A DNA stretch of 64,000 bases from Baylisascaris procyonis (lineage: Eukaryota; Nematoda; Chromadorea; Rhabditida; Ascarididae): positions 4,234,001-4,298,000 of the forward strand of contig JAZARR010000212.1 of assembly GCA_037389465.1 (NCBI GenBank). The letters are read 5' to 3'. The first letter of the stretch is position 1. Each line of letters begins with the position of its first letter. The translations under genes and the position numbers were made by a program. The notes under the pieces were generated by a model, which searched no databases, was not told the DNA's origin, and saw only the letters and a program-made list of their open reading frames with translations. Below, piece by piece: positions 25,501 to 35,741 of this stretch.

Positions 25501-28500
25501 AATTCTGCCCAGGAATAGCAAAAATCGCATATTTGCTAGAGGTCGAGCTGAGATTTCAAGCTGTTAACGATGGCAGAGAAAGGCGGTATCGTGAAAAGCG
25601 CTACCTTTCCTCACTGACATCGCTATCACCGCCATCTTCTTCCTCTTCCTCTTCGTCAGGTACCTCTTGGCTGCCGCTACCCAGCAAATCTGCTCTTTGT
25701 TCTTCCTTTTGTAGACTTCCATTCGGCAGCTTATTCTCTGCAATACTTTATTGTCAGCTCGCTACTTGTTTGCATAAATTTGCTTACCTCAGAAATGTAT
25801 AACAGCCACCTTAGCCTCGAAAATATCTGCGCATTTTAATGTATTTATAGCCATACGTGCACGCAGATGCTTGCATGCTTATCTTATGAGCATGTAAGCA
25901 TGTGCGCGCACGTTTGTGCGTGCACACATGCGTGTGTGCGTGGGTATGTGTGAACATATCCACTTGTTTCTCTAGTATTTTCACCTGCCGAATAAGGCAA
26001 GCGTTGCGTAGAAATTTCATGTCAATCAACAACTACACTGACCTCTTCAAAAACCCCATTTTATTGTGCTTGGCTGGCCAGCACTTCCGTGACTCGTAAT
26101 AGCTCGAATGCTGCAACGAATTGTCACACGAAAATAATGATCCAATCGGGTTACGGAGAGACAGGATGGAGAGGGGGTGGGGACACAGAAAGTCTGAAGG
26201 AATAACTTTGGCACAAAGTCCAGCGAAAGCGTTTGAAGTGCACTAAACGGTCTGGAACGTCGTCCAGAAAATTGTGAAAGTTATGTTGTTGAGTGCAATA
26301 AGCTCATTCATATGTCAACAGCGCGAAATAGGAGACTGTTACCACGTCCTCTATGCCAAAATGCTCCTTTCCAAATATTGTCCAAGCATTCGCCTGTGGC
26401 GCATACTCCTTGAAAACGCGCTCTCATGCTTGCAAGAGAATTGACCCTCCACGAGGACTTATCAAAAGCTGTAGGTTCCGCACAAAAACTTAGTGTGCGT
26501 CTTTGCATTATGGTGCAAAACGCCTTGCGATTTCGGCTGGTCCCTCTGTTTGCACGTGTGTCCCTAACGTTTTCTCAGCAGGTCCCAGGAAACCTACAAG
26601 TGTGAAAATTGCTAAACATAATCCCTGGCTCAGAGGAATCTCATTGAGATAAAAGCAGTCTCTTCACTCTATCATTCCTTGCAGGGTCGTAAAATCCGAG
26701 ATTTGCAGTTCGTCGATCGAAAGCAACTACGGTCATATAAAATTCAATTTCAACTCATGAAAAAAAAAAGAATGCTGTAGATGTGGAATTTAGTGTTTAT
26801 GATTATTGGCTTCAAAACAACTATATTTATGCAAAGAACCAAGCATATTACTCTTTACAAGTTCATCATTTGGTAGGCTAAAAATGTGACAAATACAGCA
26901 GAGTCTGCTAGCTATATTTTTTTGCATCAAAACTTGAGCTGTGAGAAAAAAAGCTCCGACAAGTGAATATTTTATCAGTGAGTAGACCGAAAAAAAAATC
27001 AAGTTAGATGCAAGAATTCTGGTATGTGTATTCCCTATATATCGTGTTTTCACAGGAAACGAGCACGATAGGATGGCAGATAGAAACACGCTCCAAAGAT
27101 ACCAGCAAACATTTTCAACGTGCGCCAAGTATGGGCAGCTTCTAACTTTGTGACTTAACGCAGCCATCGATCCACGTAGTCACATATCAAATGCAACATA
27201 CTTTTGCGGTTTTGCCTCAAAATTTGCCCCCTAGGTGGAGTATTACCTTATACGAAAACGCAACTTTTTTACAGCCAACTTCCGGCGCTATACTTTATGG
27301 TGTTACTATGCCGTTCTAGAAAGAGAGTAGGCATTCAACATCATCATTTAAAATGATCAAACAGCAAACCTGAATATGTGAGCACAGATTTGGTCGCAAA
27401 AGAAGCATTCCTGGAAGTACTGACGTTGGGAGTGGCCTCCTAAAGTACATGAACGTAAACATAAACACTCCTCATTATTATTTGATGAAATAGAAGAAAA
27501 AAATGCAGCGAAATGCTAAGAACGATAATGAACATGGGACTTTATCAGTGATACCTTATCAATGAAACGCTCACAAATTACTTTATCAGTAATCCTCTTC
27601 GCTGCCGTTAGGTCATTTCTTCTTCTTCTGCACATATTGCATCTATGTTTACTGTTGCTGTGCTCAATAAGGGGAAAAATGAAAACAGATTCAAAACAAC
27701 AGTCTAAAGGATTTTTGTCTATGCAAAGCAGTCTGAACAACTCTGCACGAAGAGATTACAGGTCTGAACGCTCGGCAGGTCATTGTATGCTGTAAAAGAG
27801 GCAACCAAGTAGGGCTTATTTGTGTTTTGCTCTTTAGGGCAGGTTAGGATCTGGCACCTGGATGACCAACATTCTTGGCGCGTAGGCTGGCTGTTGGCCA
27901 TTTCAAAACAAATCCTGTTGGAGATCGAATATTTCGCGCTACCGTTGGGATGCAGTCTGGAGTTGTGCGAGCAGTGAGCCTAGCTAAAGGACAACGGACT
28001 TTCCCATCGTTTCTTTCTTTTCGATGACTGAATGTGGAGAAAAATTGAAAACTTTGCATAAGTGCAATGAAATGCAAATCTCAGCTATAAAATCACTCGA
28101 CGGAGTCGACCAGATAGCGTTTTGATTTTTACGACTACTTCGAGGTAATTGAAAATATTTTATATGAGAAAAGATATCCAGAATTGCCGCTGTGCAAATT
28201 TTAGAAGCAGTTTCATGGAACAGAAAAAGCGCAAAACAGAGAATAGGTTAGGAAAACGAAAAGATTTGGGAGAACTAATAAGTTAGAGATGATCAAATAT
28301 TTTGATAAGGTAATAGAGAGGACTGTAGGAAAGACAGCAAGACCTCAGCGATTATAACCTCTAATGAGCGGAAGAACTCTTTAGTCGTTCGCCGATAAGT
28401 ATAAATAGAGGTTTTTTTTGAACAATTTCAAAACCAAGAAGCCTGAATTGAAACTAATCCTCAACCAGCAACGTGTTCTACAAAGAAACGGAAAAAAAAA

Positions 28501-29308
28501 CTCGCATCAGGTTACGAGGTGACCGTGCTATATCAATCTACGTTTCATTGACTCACTGTTCTCGATATGGTGTCGATTGGCAGTTTCACGAGAACTACTT
28601 CCTTTTTTATTTTGTTCAGAACGTGCCAAAGTTTCGTCTCGGCTTTGCCAAGGTCAATCAAATGTTTTTGCTCACGTTTAGCCTTTCACCCTTCGTGACT
28701 ATGCAAAAAAATCCTCGCCGAACATAAATCAACAATTGTTGCCGCACCAGCGCGCTGCACGGCAGCTGATCCAGAAACGAACACTCGCTAAGTTAATATA
28801 AATCGCATGCATATCGTCCCTCCACTCCCACTCCTTTCCCTCCTGCCCATCCTCTGCCCTCCCTTCAAATATAAGAAGGAAACGATGGAATCGACTGGTT
28901 CTCGCACTCGAGCAGGTATCGAAAGGAAGTGCAATAATTTTCAATGAATTTTAACTAGGTACAACTGTCATGAAAAAAAAGGAAGCCGAACTGTATCAGC
29001 TAGTAACAATTTCCGGCAAAGAAAAATTGAAACGTTTAAATTTTGGTTGAAAAATCACCTAATATAACATTAGCGCTTAAAATCCTCTTTTCCAAATAGT
29101 TCAATCTAATGAGAAGTATTTATTAACGAATTCTAACACCTATAAAGAGTATAGTCTCATACGATTTAAAGATATTTCGACAAAAAACCTACCAACGGTT
29201 CTGCGGAATTCCCAGATTCGGTGAAATTGAAGGGTAGTAAAGCATAGTAGCACATCAAAAGAAAGATGACGCGAACAATCGCCATCACACCGGAAGGGGT
29301 TTACGCAT
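16728..29308 (-). CDS. Phospholipase B (GDSL/SGNH) homologue, membrane-anchored, probable pseudoenzyme
   Basis: Exons from 5' to 3' on the minus strand: 29308-29193 (5' UTR to 29286, ATG 29285-29283), 25737-25605, 23793-23574, 22700-22601, 22359-22232, 22005-21913, 21473-21328, 19709-19595, 19208-19002, 17787-17572 and 16868-16728. From 25737 on every junction phase agrees. The first exon ends in phase 0 but 25737 needs phase 1, so at least one small exon is unlocated. In order: signal peptide MAIVRVIFLLMCYYALL; an acidic segment with DEEEEEED; then the phospholipase B domain, with CPRIKTD, LTPEDIGIIAAMGDSLATG (block I serine at 23582-23580), FPIGGDATIDG, VPNILQEFN, NVAEGGATSS, ITIGTEE, ICTQCESPD, FVVLLGPIHVS, CGCSKE and NRKGH. 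Next come YYCPAMGCPYFRT, one membrane segment (about YVTAIVVVIISFCAVISIG) and a 46-residue Glu/Ser-rich tail. Active family members hydrolyse phospholipids and esters at the cell surface. Here the GxND Asn is Glu and the DxxH block is lost, so activity is doubtful. Confidence 0.9.
19531..19576. repeat. (TA)n microsatellite, 46 bp, in a phospholipase B intron
   Basis: Pure TA repeat located about 20 bases inside the donor end of the intron between exons 19709-19595 and 19208-19002. Confidence 0.95.
25860..25965. repeat. TG/CA-rich low-complexity tract
   Basis: Alternating GCATG/TGTG-type purine-pyrimidine sequence within the first large intron of the phospholipase B-like gene. The His/Thr-rich frames read across it are not real. 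Confidence 0.6.
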
Positions 29309-29320
29309 CTGAAACCATAA
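29309..29320 (-). promoter_or_regulatory. Probable trans-splice (spliced leader) acceptor for the phospholipase B-like gene
   Basis: Read on the minus strand, ...TTATGGTTTCAG ends at 29309, and the signal-peptide ATG follows 23 bases later (29285). An acceptor this close to a start codon with no upstream donor needed is the usual appearance of an SL1 site in nematodes. An upstream untranslated cis exon is the alternative. Confidence 0.5.
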
Positions 29321-31061
29321 AAATCTTCCACACAATCATTACCCAGTGGAAGCGTTCTTCGCCACTCGCAAAATTCGTCCGGTTCGCCTGGACGAATCAT
29401 CAAAACCAAGTTTCCCCAAATTCAAAACATCTCCGAACCGATGGGCATTTAAAGCGCGCCTTGATCAATTTTCTAGAAATTTTCCAGGGTAATATCTCTC
29501 AGTGTTCGAAGTTTGGGAATCATGGATGTAACCACTGGATGTATCAAAACCACTGAGCATGTTGCCACAGCAAATGCAATAGCTGATACAGATATTAAGA
29601 TATTTGTATATCTCACGTGGTGCATGTGGCTGACCTTTGCCATCTGGTCGCTTTTTCTCTTGCAATCATTGCGTTCAGGTAACTTGCGCCTAAACTCCGG
29701 GGACGCGATGTCCATTGCAGTTTCCACAATTGTTGTCTATAAGTCCAAAATTCTATTGACAGCTTAACTGAAAGAGAAACTGAAAATTGCGTTCATTATG
29801 CATTGAACTTTCTGATTCTCATTTTGGTTACCAGCATTCTTATTGCGAGAGGCATTATATTCCTTAAATGAGACGCTTCTTTTGCCTAACTGCCCAATAT
29901 GTCAGAATGCCTGATATGTCGGACCATCACTTATGAAGACCAACAGAGTGCCGACAAAACCAGGCGCAAGCCTCGGTCTTCGTTTCGCTCTTACTCAGGC
30001 TTGAATGCTTTTGCAGGAACGTCGCAAAGCCTCTCTTCCCCGATTTTCTGTGTGATAGAAGCAGAGAGGATGACGGACTGAGGTTGAATTTCCTTTCTCA
30101 TCATGATCTTCCGGTCACATAACGTTCCCGAATTTCTCTCCCTACCGTTTCTCTTCTCTTGCTTTTAATGAAGAAGCTAACAGAAACCTTCGAGGAGTGA
30201 CGACTATGGTTTTCATTCCCTCCCCGTTATATACTGTGGCAAATGTCACAAGTCTCTTGTATCACACATAATATCATTGAAGCACAAAACGCGGCATTCA
30301 TTCCGGTGTGCACGAAAAGATGCTTTCTGCCAAATCACTTTTATGAGGTTGCATCATCTCCTTCATTTACCCTACTTCTGATTGCTGGAGAATTAAACTT
30401 CGAGGGAGAGAGCAAACTTCAAGAGCAGAAATCAACTTCAAACAGAAAATAACCGTAAGCGGTTTGAGTGCATGCTCGTCCCCCCTCCCCCTCTCCCACT
30501 TCCCTTCATCCCTCCCCTTCACCCTTCGAAGGAAGTGATGAGTGTCCGTCTTTTCACACATTTAATATGCTGGGTGCATTTTTCAAAACAATTATTTCCA
30601 TTATTTTCCCTATTTCCTCCTGTGCTGACATGCAAAATTCTTTGTATCAAAAACATTCAGTTCATTGCACACTTTTTCCTCAACCTGAGGATGCAGATCG
30701 GAAACAGCTGAAGATGGAATTTACAATTTGTCAACCGCTACACTCTTCCCATCTCTTCATTTTACTACTCATCACAAGTATTAACTTACAACACATACTA
30801 GAAATGAAGTTCAGCCCATCATAGCAACTGATTGTATGAGCACTGGAAAAAAGTGCGCTAACAACCCTAAAAAATCAAAAAAAAAAAATCTTTCAATTTC
30901 AAAATATAAATCTCAAAGAACTTGTGAAAGTCGGAAATTCAAAACAGTTGTATTGTGGATTAAAATAAAACTTCGAAATTTCAGCTGCAAAATATAGCAA
31001 AAAATATGTCGAAAAAAAACTCAACGAATTAAATGATTCAGCATTTTGTTTTAAAATTAAA
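29321..31061. other. Intergenic DNA upstream of the phospholipase B-like gene
   Basis: No supportable exon. Includes a C/T-rich tract at about 30478-30530 and several A-rich runs (for example about 30870-30890). It presumably contains promoter sequence for the leftward phospholipase B-like gene, but no specific motif can be named. Confidence 0.5.
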
Positions 31062-31451
31062 TCACTCGACAATCTGCTCTTCTTCGAATGAAATTGAATC
31101 ACCGTTATTGCTATTGCATAAACAAATCAAACTCAACGTATAAAGCACTTCAATGCAACGAATCGGAGTGTAAATAGCCGTAATACAGATGACCAAGGCT
31201 GATGCGGCTGGCACCAGAACGACCAATACCATTGGCCAGTATGGAAATGGCAGCGGCGTAAATGATACAGTATCCAATGTTAGAGCATGAAAGCGAAATT
31301 CATGAGCGCCTTTGAAGTTATTCGACTCTTCGCTCATTCTGCGCCAAATAATGATTTCAGACATCAGAACGAACGTTTCAGGCATCGAAACGAGGAAAAA
31401 CAGTTCAAATTGTTGTGCAGACGAATCGACAATAACCGTATATTCTCCAGC
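31062..31451 (-). CDS. Possible C-terminal exon of an Ig-like, single-pass membrane protein
   Basis: A minus-strand frame of about 129 codons opens right after an acceptor (CTGAAACAG before 31451) and runs to a stop at 31062. It reads LENTVIVDSSAQQFELFFLV, then MPETFVL, and later a strong membrane segment MVLVVLVPAASALVICITAI, ending EEEQIVE. Just upstream, in another frame, the sequence reads CQIRLFALKQAGEY, which resembles the end of an immunoglobulin domain (LxxxxAGEY followed by V.V strands). The two halves are in different frames. The identity is inferred from this pattern alone. Confidence 0.35.
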   Translation of the reverse strand, partial: AGEYTVIVDSSAQQFELFFLVSMPETFVLMSEIIIWRRMSEESNNFKGAHEFRFHALTLDTVSFTPLPFPYWPMVLVVLVPAASALVICITAIYTPIRCIEVLYTLSLICLCNSNNGDSISFEEEQIVE

Positions 31452-32566
31452 CTGTTTCAGTGCAAATAACCGGATCTGGCACGTCTGTGAGCGCTGCAGG
31501 AAAGATTCGTTTTTCTAAGCCTTATATTAACAAATGTAAACAGAATGATTAAAAATATACAGCTAGCATCAGAAAAACGTCTGCAGATTTCCTGTCAAAT
31601 TTAGATGCCCATATCCTTTTTGAAAGTCAGTGAATTCTGGCTACCTTATAGGGTAAATTATATCATCTCACAACTCCAATTCCCGTGGTTCCTCAGATAC
31701 AGATGGACAAAAAGACACATGCACAGGTGCTCGGACACATGCATAGATGCACAGACACACACAAAACATGAACGGCATCACGACAACCCTATTTGCAAAT
31801 ACGAGAACCTGCAACTTGCACAAAAATCGCTAAAGACTTTTCAAAAGTTTAAGCCGCTTTGCGTGTTTGGCTCCTTAGTAATTCGTTGCTGTCGCATAGT
31901 GTTTCCAAAAAGAATATGGCTTATTTCCGCGAATCGTTATGGCAAACAGATACAAAGGCCTACGGTCAGTTACTGATGCCTTGATCAAGTCATTGGCGAA
32001 CTGCAATTTTGAAGATAAATGAGCGCAACTCGGCGATATTTTTCTGAAATCCGCCTCACCTCAATGATGCACCTGTGAAGAGAATCACGAGTTCTAGTTG
32101 AAGCAATAGATAATTGAAACGGATCGGCCCACTGCGAATGTTCTTTTTCGATCAGATTTTTTCGCCGGGATGATTTTTCTGAGGCTCATAGAACAAAAGC
32201 TCTCAAATCCTACTTTGCAATTCTTTTTGTATTTTCCGATTACCTCCTTGCAGGAGCAACCTCTTACTACAATTAGTTTTTACAACTTCGACTTAAGGGA
32301 CAATCGATAAGTTTGATAATTTCGACGTCAGTTAAGCTAGTCGGATGGTCTGAATGACATTCATCGGTTGATCGCAATCACCCAAATATCGTGGACTATC
32401 CGTATTCTCGAAAAACATTTCGAACATGGCTCAACATTTTGTACAAAAGTCCTCAGCGATTTTTTCGTGTTTCACATTGCGACTTCGGTACCATTATCTC
32501 AAAATGCATGTTGCAAAACTCAGCAAAGATTTGGCCGAAGAAATCCAATTGCGATTTGCGTAATTG

Positions 32567-32945
32567 TAGTATTTTCCGATTCATCGTTTTGCCTTGTCTG
32601 TTGCGCGGTCGGTTGTGAAGCTCCGACCAGTGTTGGCTCCGCTCAGCCGAGCCACCCCGCCCAGCACAAGGGCGGCAGAACAAGTCCCGACAGTTATAGG
32701 AGGAACGACGGTGAATCGGCTCGTCAGCATCCGATGGGCAGGAGACGAGCCTAAGCCCTAACCTTCACGCGACCGACTTGCAAGAAGGAGAGGCCGACCT
32801 AAAGACCATGGGAACCAAGTGGACCAGAGAGGCATTGGGTCAGAGCAGGCGAAAGCGATATGAAGAGACATGTATTCATAATGAATGCTGTGTTCATTGA
32901 AATAAATACTATTTATTTAAATAAATAAATAAATAGTATTTTCCG
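32567..32945 (+). mobile_element. Short retroposon (SINE or 5'-truncated LINE) with 12-bp target-site duplication
   Basis: The insert 32579-32933 (355 bp) is flanked by perfect direct repeats TAGTATTTTCCG at 32567-32578 and 32934-32945. The body (about 32590-32830) is much more GC-rich than its surroundings. The 3' end is an A/T tail of tandem AAAT units (AAATAAATAAATAAAT). These are the marks of a LINE-mobilised insertion. The tail also forms a hairpin: AATACTATTTATTTA (32905-32919) pairs with 32926-32940. One frame shows a basic RRRGRPK segment that could be the end of a reverse-transcriptase ORF, but no family can be named. Confidence 0.65.
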
Positions 32946-33954
32946 TGCTTTATCCTATACTCTTATCACCTTTCACAATTATGAAGAGTTTTAGGCTTTC
33001 TGATGATGAAATTTGAAAAGAAGTTTTTAAAAAAAACCTTCCGAAAATCGCTTCCACGAAACTTCCTTCAGTAACAACATCTAGTTGATGAAAAAAAAAA
33101 CCTGCTTTTTAACTGATAGATTTCGTCAAAAAGGGAAGAGGGATTGAATATCAGTTAAGCTATTGAGAAAAGACTGTAACGAGTGAGGGAAGTAGACAGT
33201 TGATTGAATTTTGCCAGCGTTGTGGAATAAAATAAAGCTTTCCGGTGGAGAAAGTCAACAACTTTCGCAACAATTCACCTTATATAAACCGCAAGTAAAC
33301 TTCAGCTCCACTGAGATTTTGATTGCCTATGATAAAATTCTACAACTTACGAGAATTGCAATCATCAAATGTACCTGCTCCTTTCATGAAAGCAACAATC
33401 ACAATTGCTAAGCATTTTGAGTGAGAAAAGTTTGCGAGATTTGTTAGAGATTGGAATCTTTTTTTTTTTAATTTCAACTTTCTCTTATTTAACATCAATG
33501 TCCTTCATGAAGGAGTGGTTTTAAATTGCATTCGATCAGTGAATTTCTATACATATTGATGCTTCAGCTAAACGAGTGAGTGTCGAAGAGTAATGCACAA
33601 ACACTTCCATAGACACAGCACCGTTCAAAATAAGAATTCAAAAAGGAGACGCATAGACAGCAGTTGGAAAAAGACCGAATAGCTTTCGGTTTAGATAGCA
33701 GCACTATTTTTTGTAAAAAGTTGATCACGAAGTTGAAGTTTGCGTAAAGGATTTCTCCTAACCAAAGCGTGGCTGAATCATTTATTGCAGTCTGTTTTCT
33801 GTTTCTAGCTCATTTCATTGTGCACCATATTCTCTTCATACGCGCTCACCAACTACGAAGCAGCGAGTGCCTTCCGAGAATTTCTATTCGTTTACATCTA
33901 TCTCTGCCTACATCTAGCGGTTGGTTATATCATTTGAATAAGTGAACGGCTCAA

Positions 33955-34497
33955 ATGTGCGGATGGACTGACGAAGAGGATGCTCCTGAGAAAGAAATCA
34001 CTCTCAAGGTTGTTCTTTTCAATTAAAAGAGAGCATTTTTAAGCTCTGAAGTTACGTGTAGTAAAACGATAAACGACAATGAAAATCACACCTTGTAAGG
34101 GGCGAGAGGGTGACCCATGTGCTGAGACGAGTTGAGATGGGATTTCCCTAGTGGTAAAAATAACGGAAAACATGTTTTTTTCTGTTATTGTTTTACAATA
34201 TAAATGAAAAAAGAGGCATGCAGTTAAGGAAGCAGTTTCAACAAGTCATTTATTGAGGTGAATTTACGATAGAAAAGGAATTTTTTTGAGGCATCGAAAC
34301 AAGAGGATTAATAATGGTGAGAATGCTTGCGATTTCAGGGACGAGAGCTGGTTGTATTCTGTGTGCTCTATGCGTTTGCAGTTATCACAATCGTTGTCGC
34401 ATTCGAGGTGCTAATGCCAGTGATCAACAATCCACACTACCCTTTTTATAATCAGAAACCATCCCTCACTTTTACTCCTTCACGTTCACTGGAATAA
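33955..34497 (+). CDS. Small single-pass membrane protein, Na,K-ATPase beta-subunit-like N-terminus
   Basis: Exon 33955-34008 encodes MCGWTDEEDAPEKEITLK and joins in phase 0 to 34339-34497 (acceptor GATTTCAG). The total is 70 aa: a charged cytoplasmic start, membrane segment VVFCVLYAFAVITIVVAFEV, then NPHYPFYNQKPSLTFTP. The layout (short cytoplasmic tail, one helix, Pro-rich PxLxFxP just outside) is that of Na,K-ATPase beta subunits, which normally continue for another 200+ residues with three disulfides. Here TAA at 34495-34497 ends the frame. The same frame resumes after it for 34 codons, with YFENYVDYLNL resembling the next beta-subunit motif, before a second TAA (34600-34602). It could be a pseudogene fragment or a truncated paralogue. 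Family call is tentative. Confidence 0.4.
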
Positions 34498-34602
34498 CTC
34501 TGCATCCACTCTACGAGATTATCGAGCCGCTTAGCCAATCAGCACTCTTCTCAACTCACGAAAGAATATTTCGAGAACTATGTTGACTATTTAAATCTTT
34601 AA

Positions 34603-35741
34603 GTTTCCTATCGCCTACAACGTATAGATGCTTCTGCATATATTTTCTAATTGAAGTGACTGATACTCAATGCAGTCAAATTTTCCTTTTTTTTTTTTGA
34701 AAAGAAAGTTTTGGCGTGCAAACATACAAAGGAACATTTTTTTTTTCGAAAGAAAATGAAATGCTGCAATTAATGGACAAACAAATAAACGTTCACTTTT
34801 CAATCGTTTTATCGCATCTTTGCAATTTCTTATTCTATGACGTTTTTTTTCTTGCATTCACTAGTTGAATTTCATTTCATCATGTTCTGTTTCTTCTTCT
34901 TTTTTTTCTATTCCGATAAATTTCCTTTCTAATATCTTTTCCGAGTTTTAGAGCAAAAATTTCACAGTAAACATTGGGGATATTATTCGAAGAAAAAATG
35001 ATCAGTAAAAAATATTTCATATATGCCGCATTTAAAATGCACGTGATATTGACGTATGATTACCACCATATTAATCTTGGAATACGAATCTCTATTCTGA
35101 AGATAGTTTGAGAAAAAAAAAATGTAATTTTTGAGAGAGAGAGAAAAAAAAAACGACACGGTATTTAAGAAATATTTAGGCTTATATTTCTCCAAATGTT
35201 ATTTCACCTATCATTTAAGAATGTTTCAAAAATACGCCTCATTGTCAAACTATGCACATACTATCAAATAATAATTAACGTATTCAGAAATAGTCTTTAA
35301 TGCTGTTTCGTCGGTAGATGTTCAAGGTAAATGCCTTAGATTGGAAGAAAAAATCGACAGCAAAATCTTCATAAATAATCAACGTTATGTTTACGAGTAT
35401 AAAAGCTCACGAAATAATTGATAACCCCAATCGCCAATAAACCTCTTCGATCTACTAATACTTTCGTTTTTTTCCAATGCTGCCAAATCACTGTGGGCAG
35501 GTGCATGAAATTTAATTCTAACGCCTAAATATTCGAGAATTTTTTTGAATAATGCGCTACAATAAAGTATCCTACTACTACGCACAAAAAGAATATATCA
35601 TAAATAATCTACAGAATTTTGTAATTTTGCACACCTAGCTGCCATATAAAGGAACCTTTCCGGCAAGCGGGCGTTTTCAATTGCACCTTTGTCAATATAA
35701 CAACACTAAACATAGCATGTGAAATGGCTTCCAGAAACTAG
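34603..35741. other. AT-rich DNA without recognised gene
   Basis: Contains T- and A-runs (for example around 34690, 34745 and 35110-35150) and no splice-supported frame. It may hold the promoter or 5' exons of the large plus-strand gene that follows. Confidence 0.5.

Noticed and set aside
32368..32754. 128-codon plus frame across the retroposon
   Set aside because: It runs through the left target-site duplication into the inserted element, so it is an accident of the insertion.
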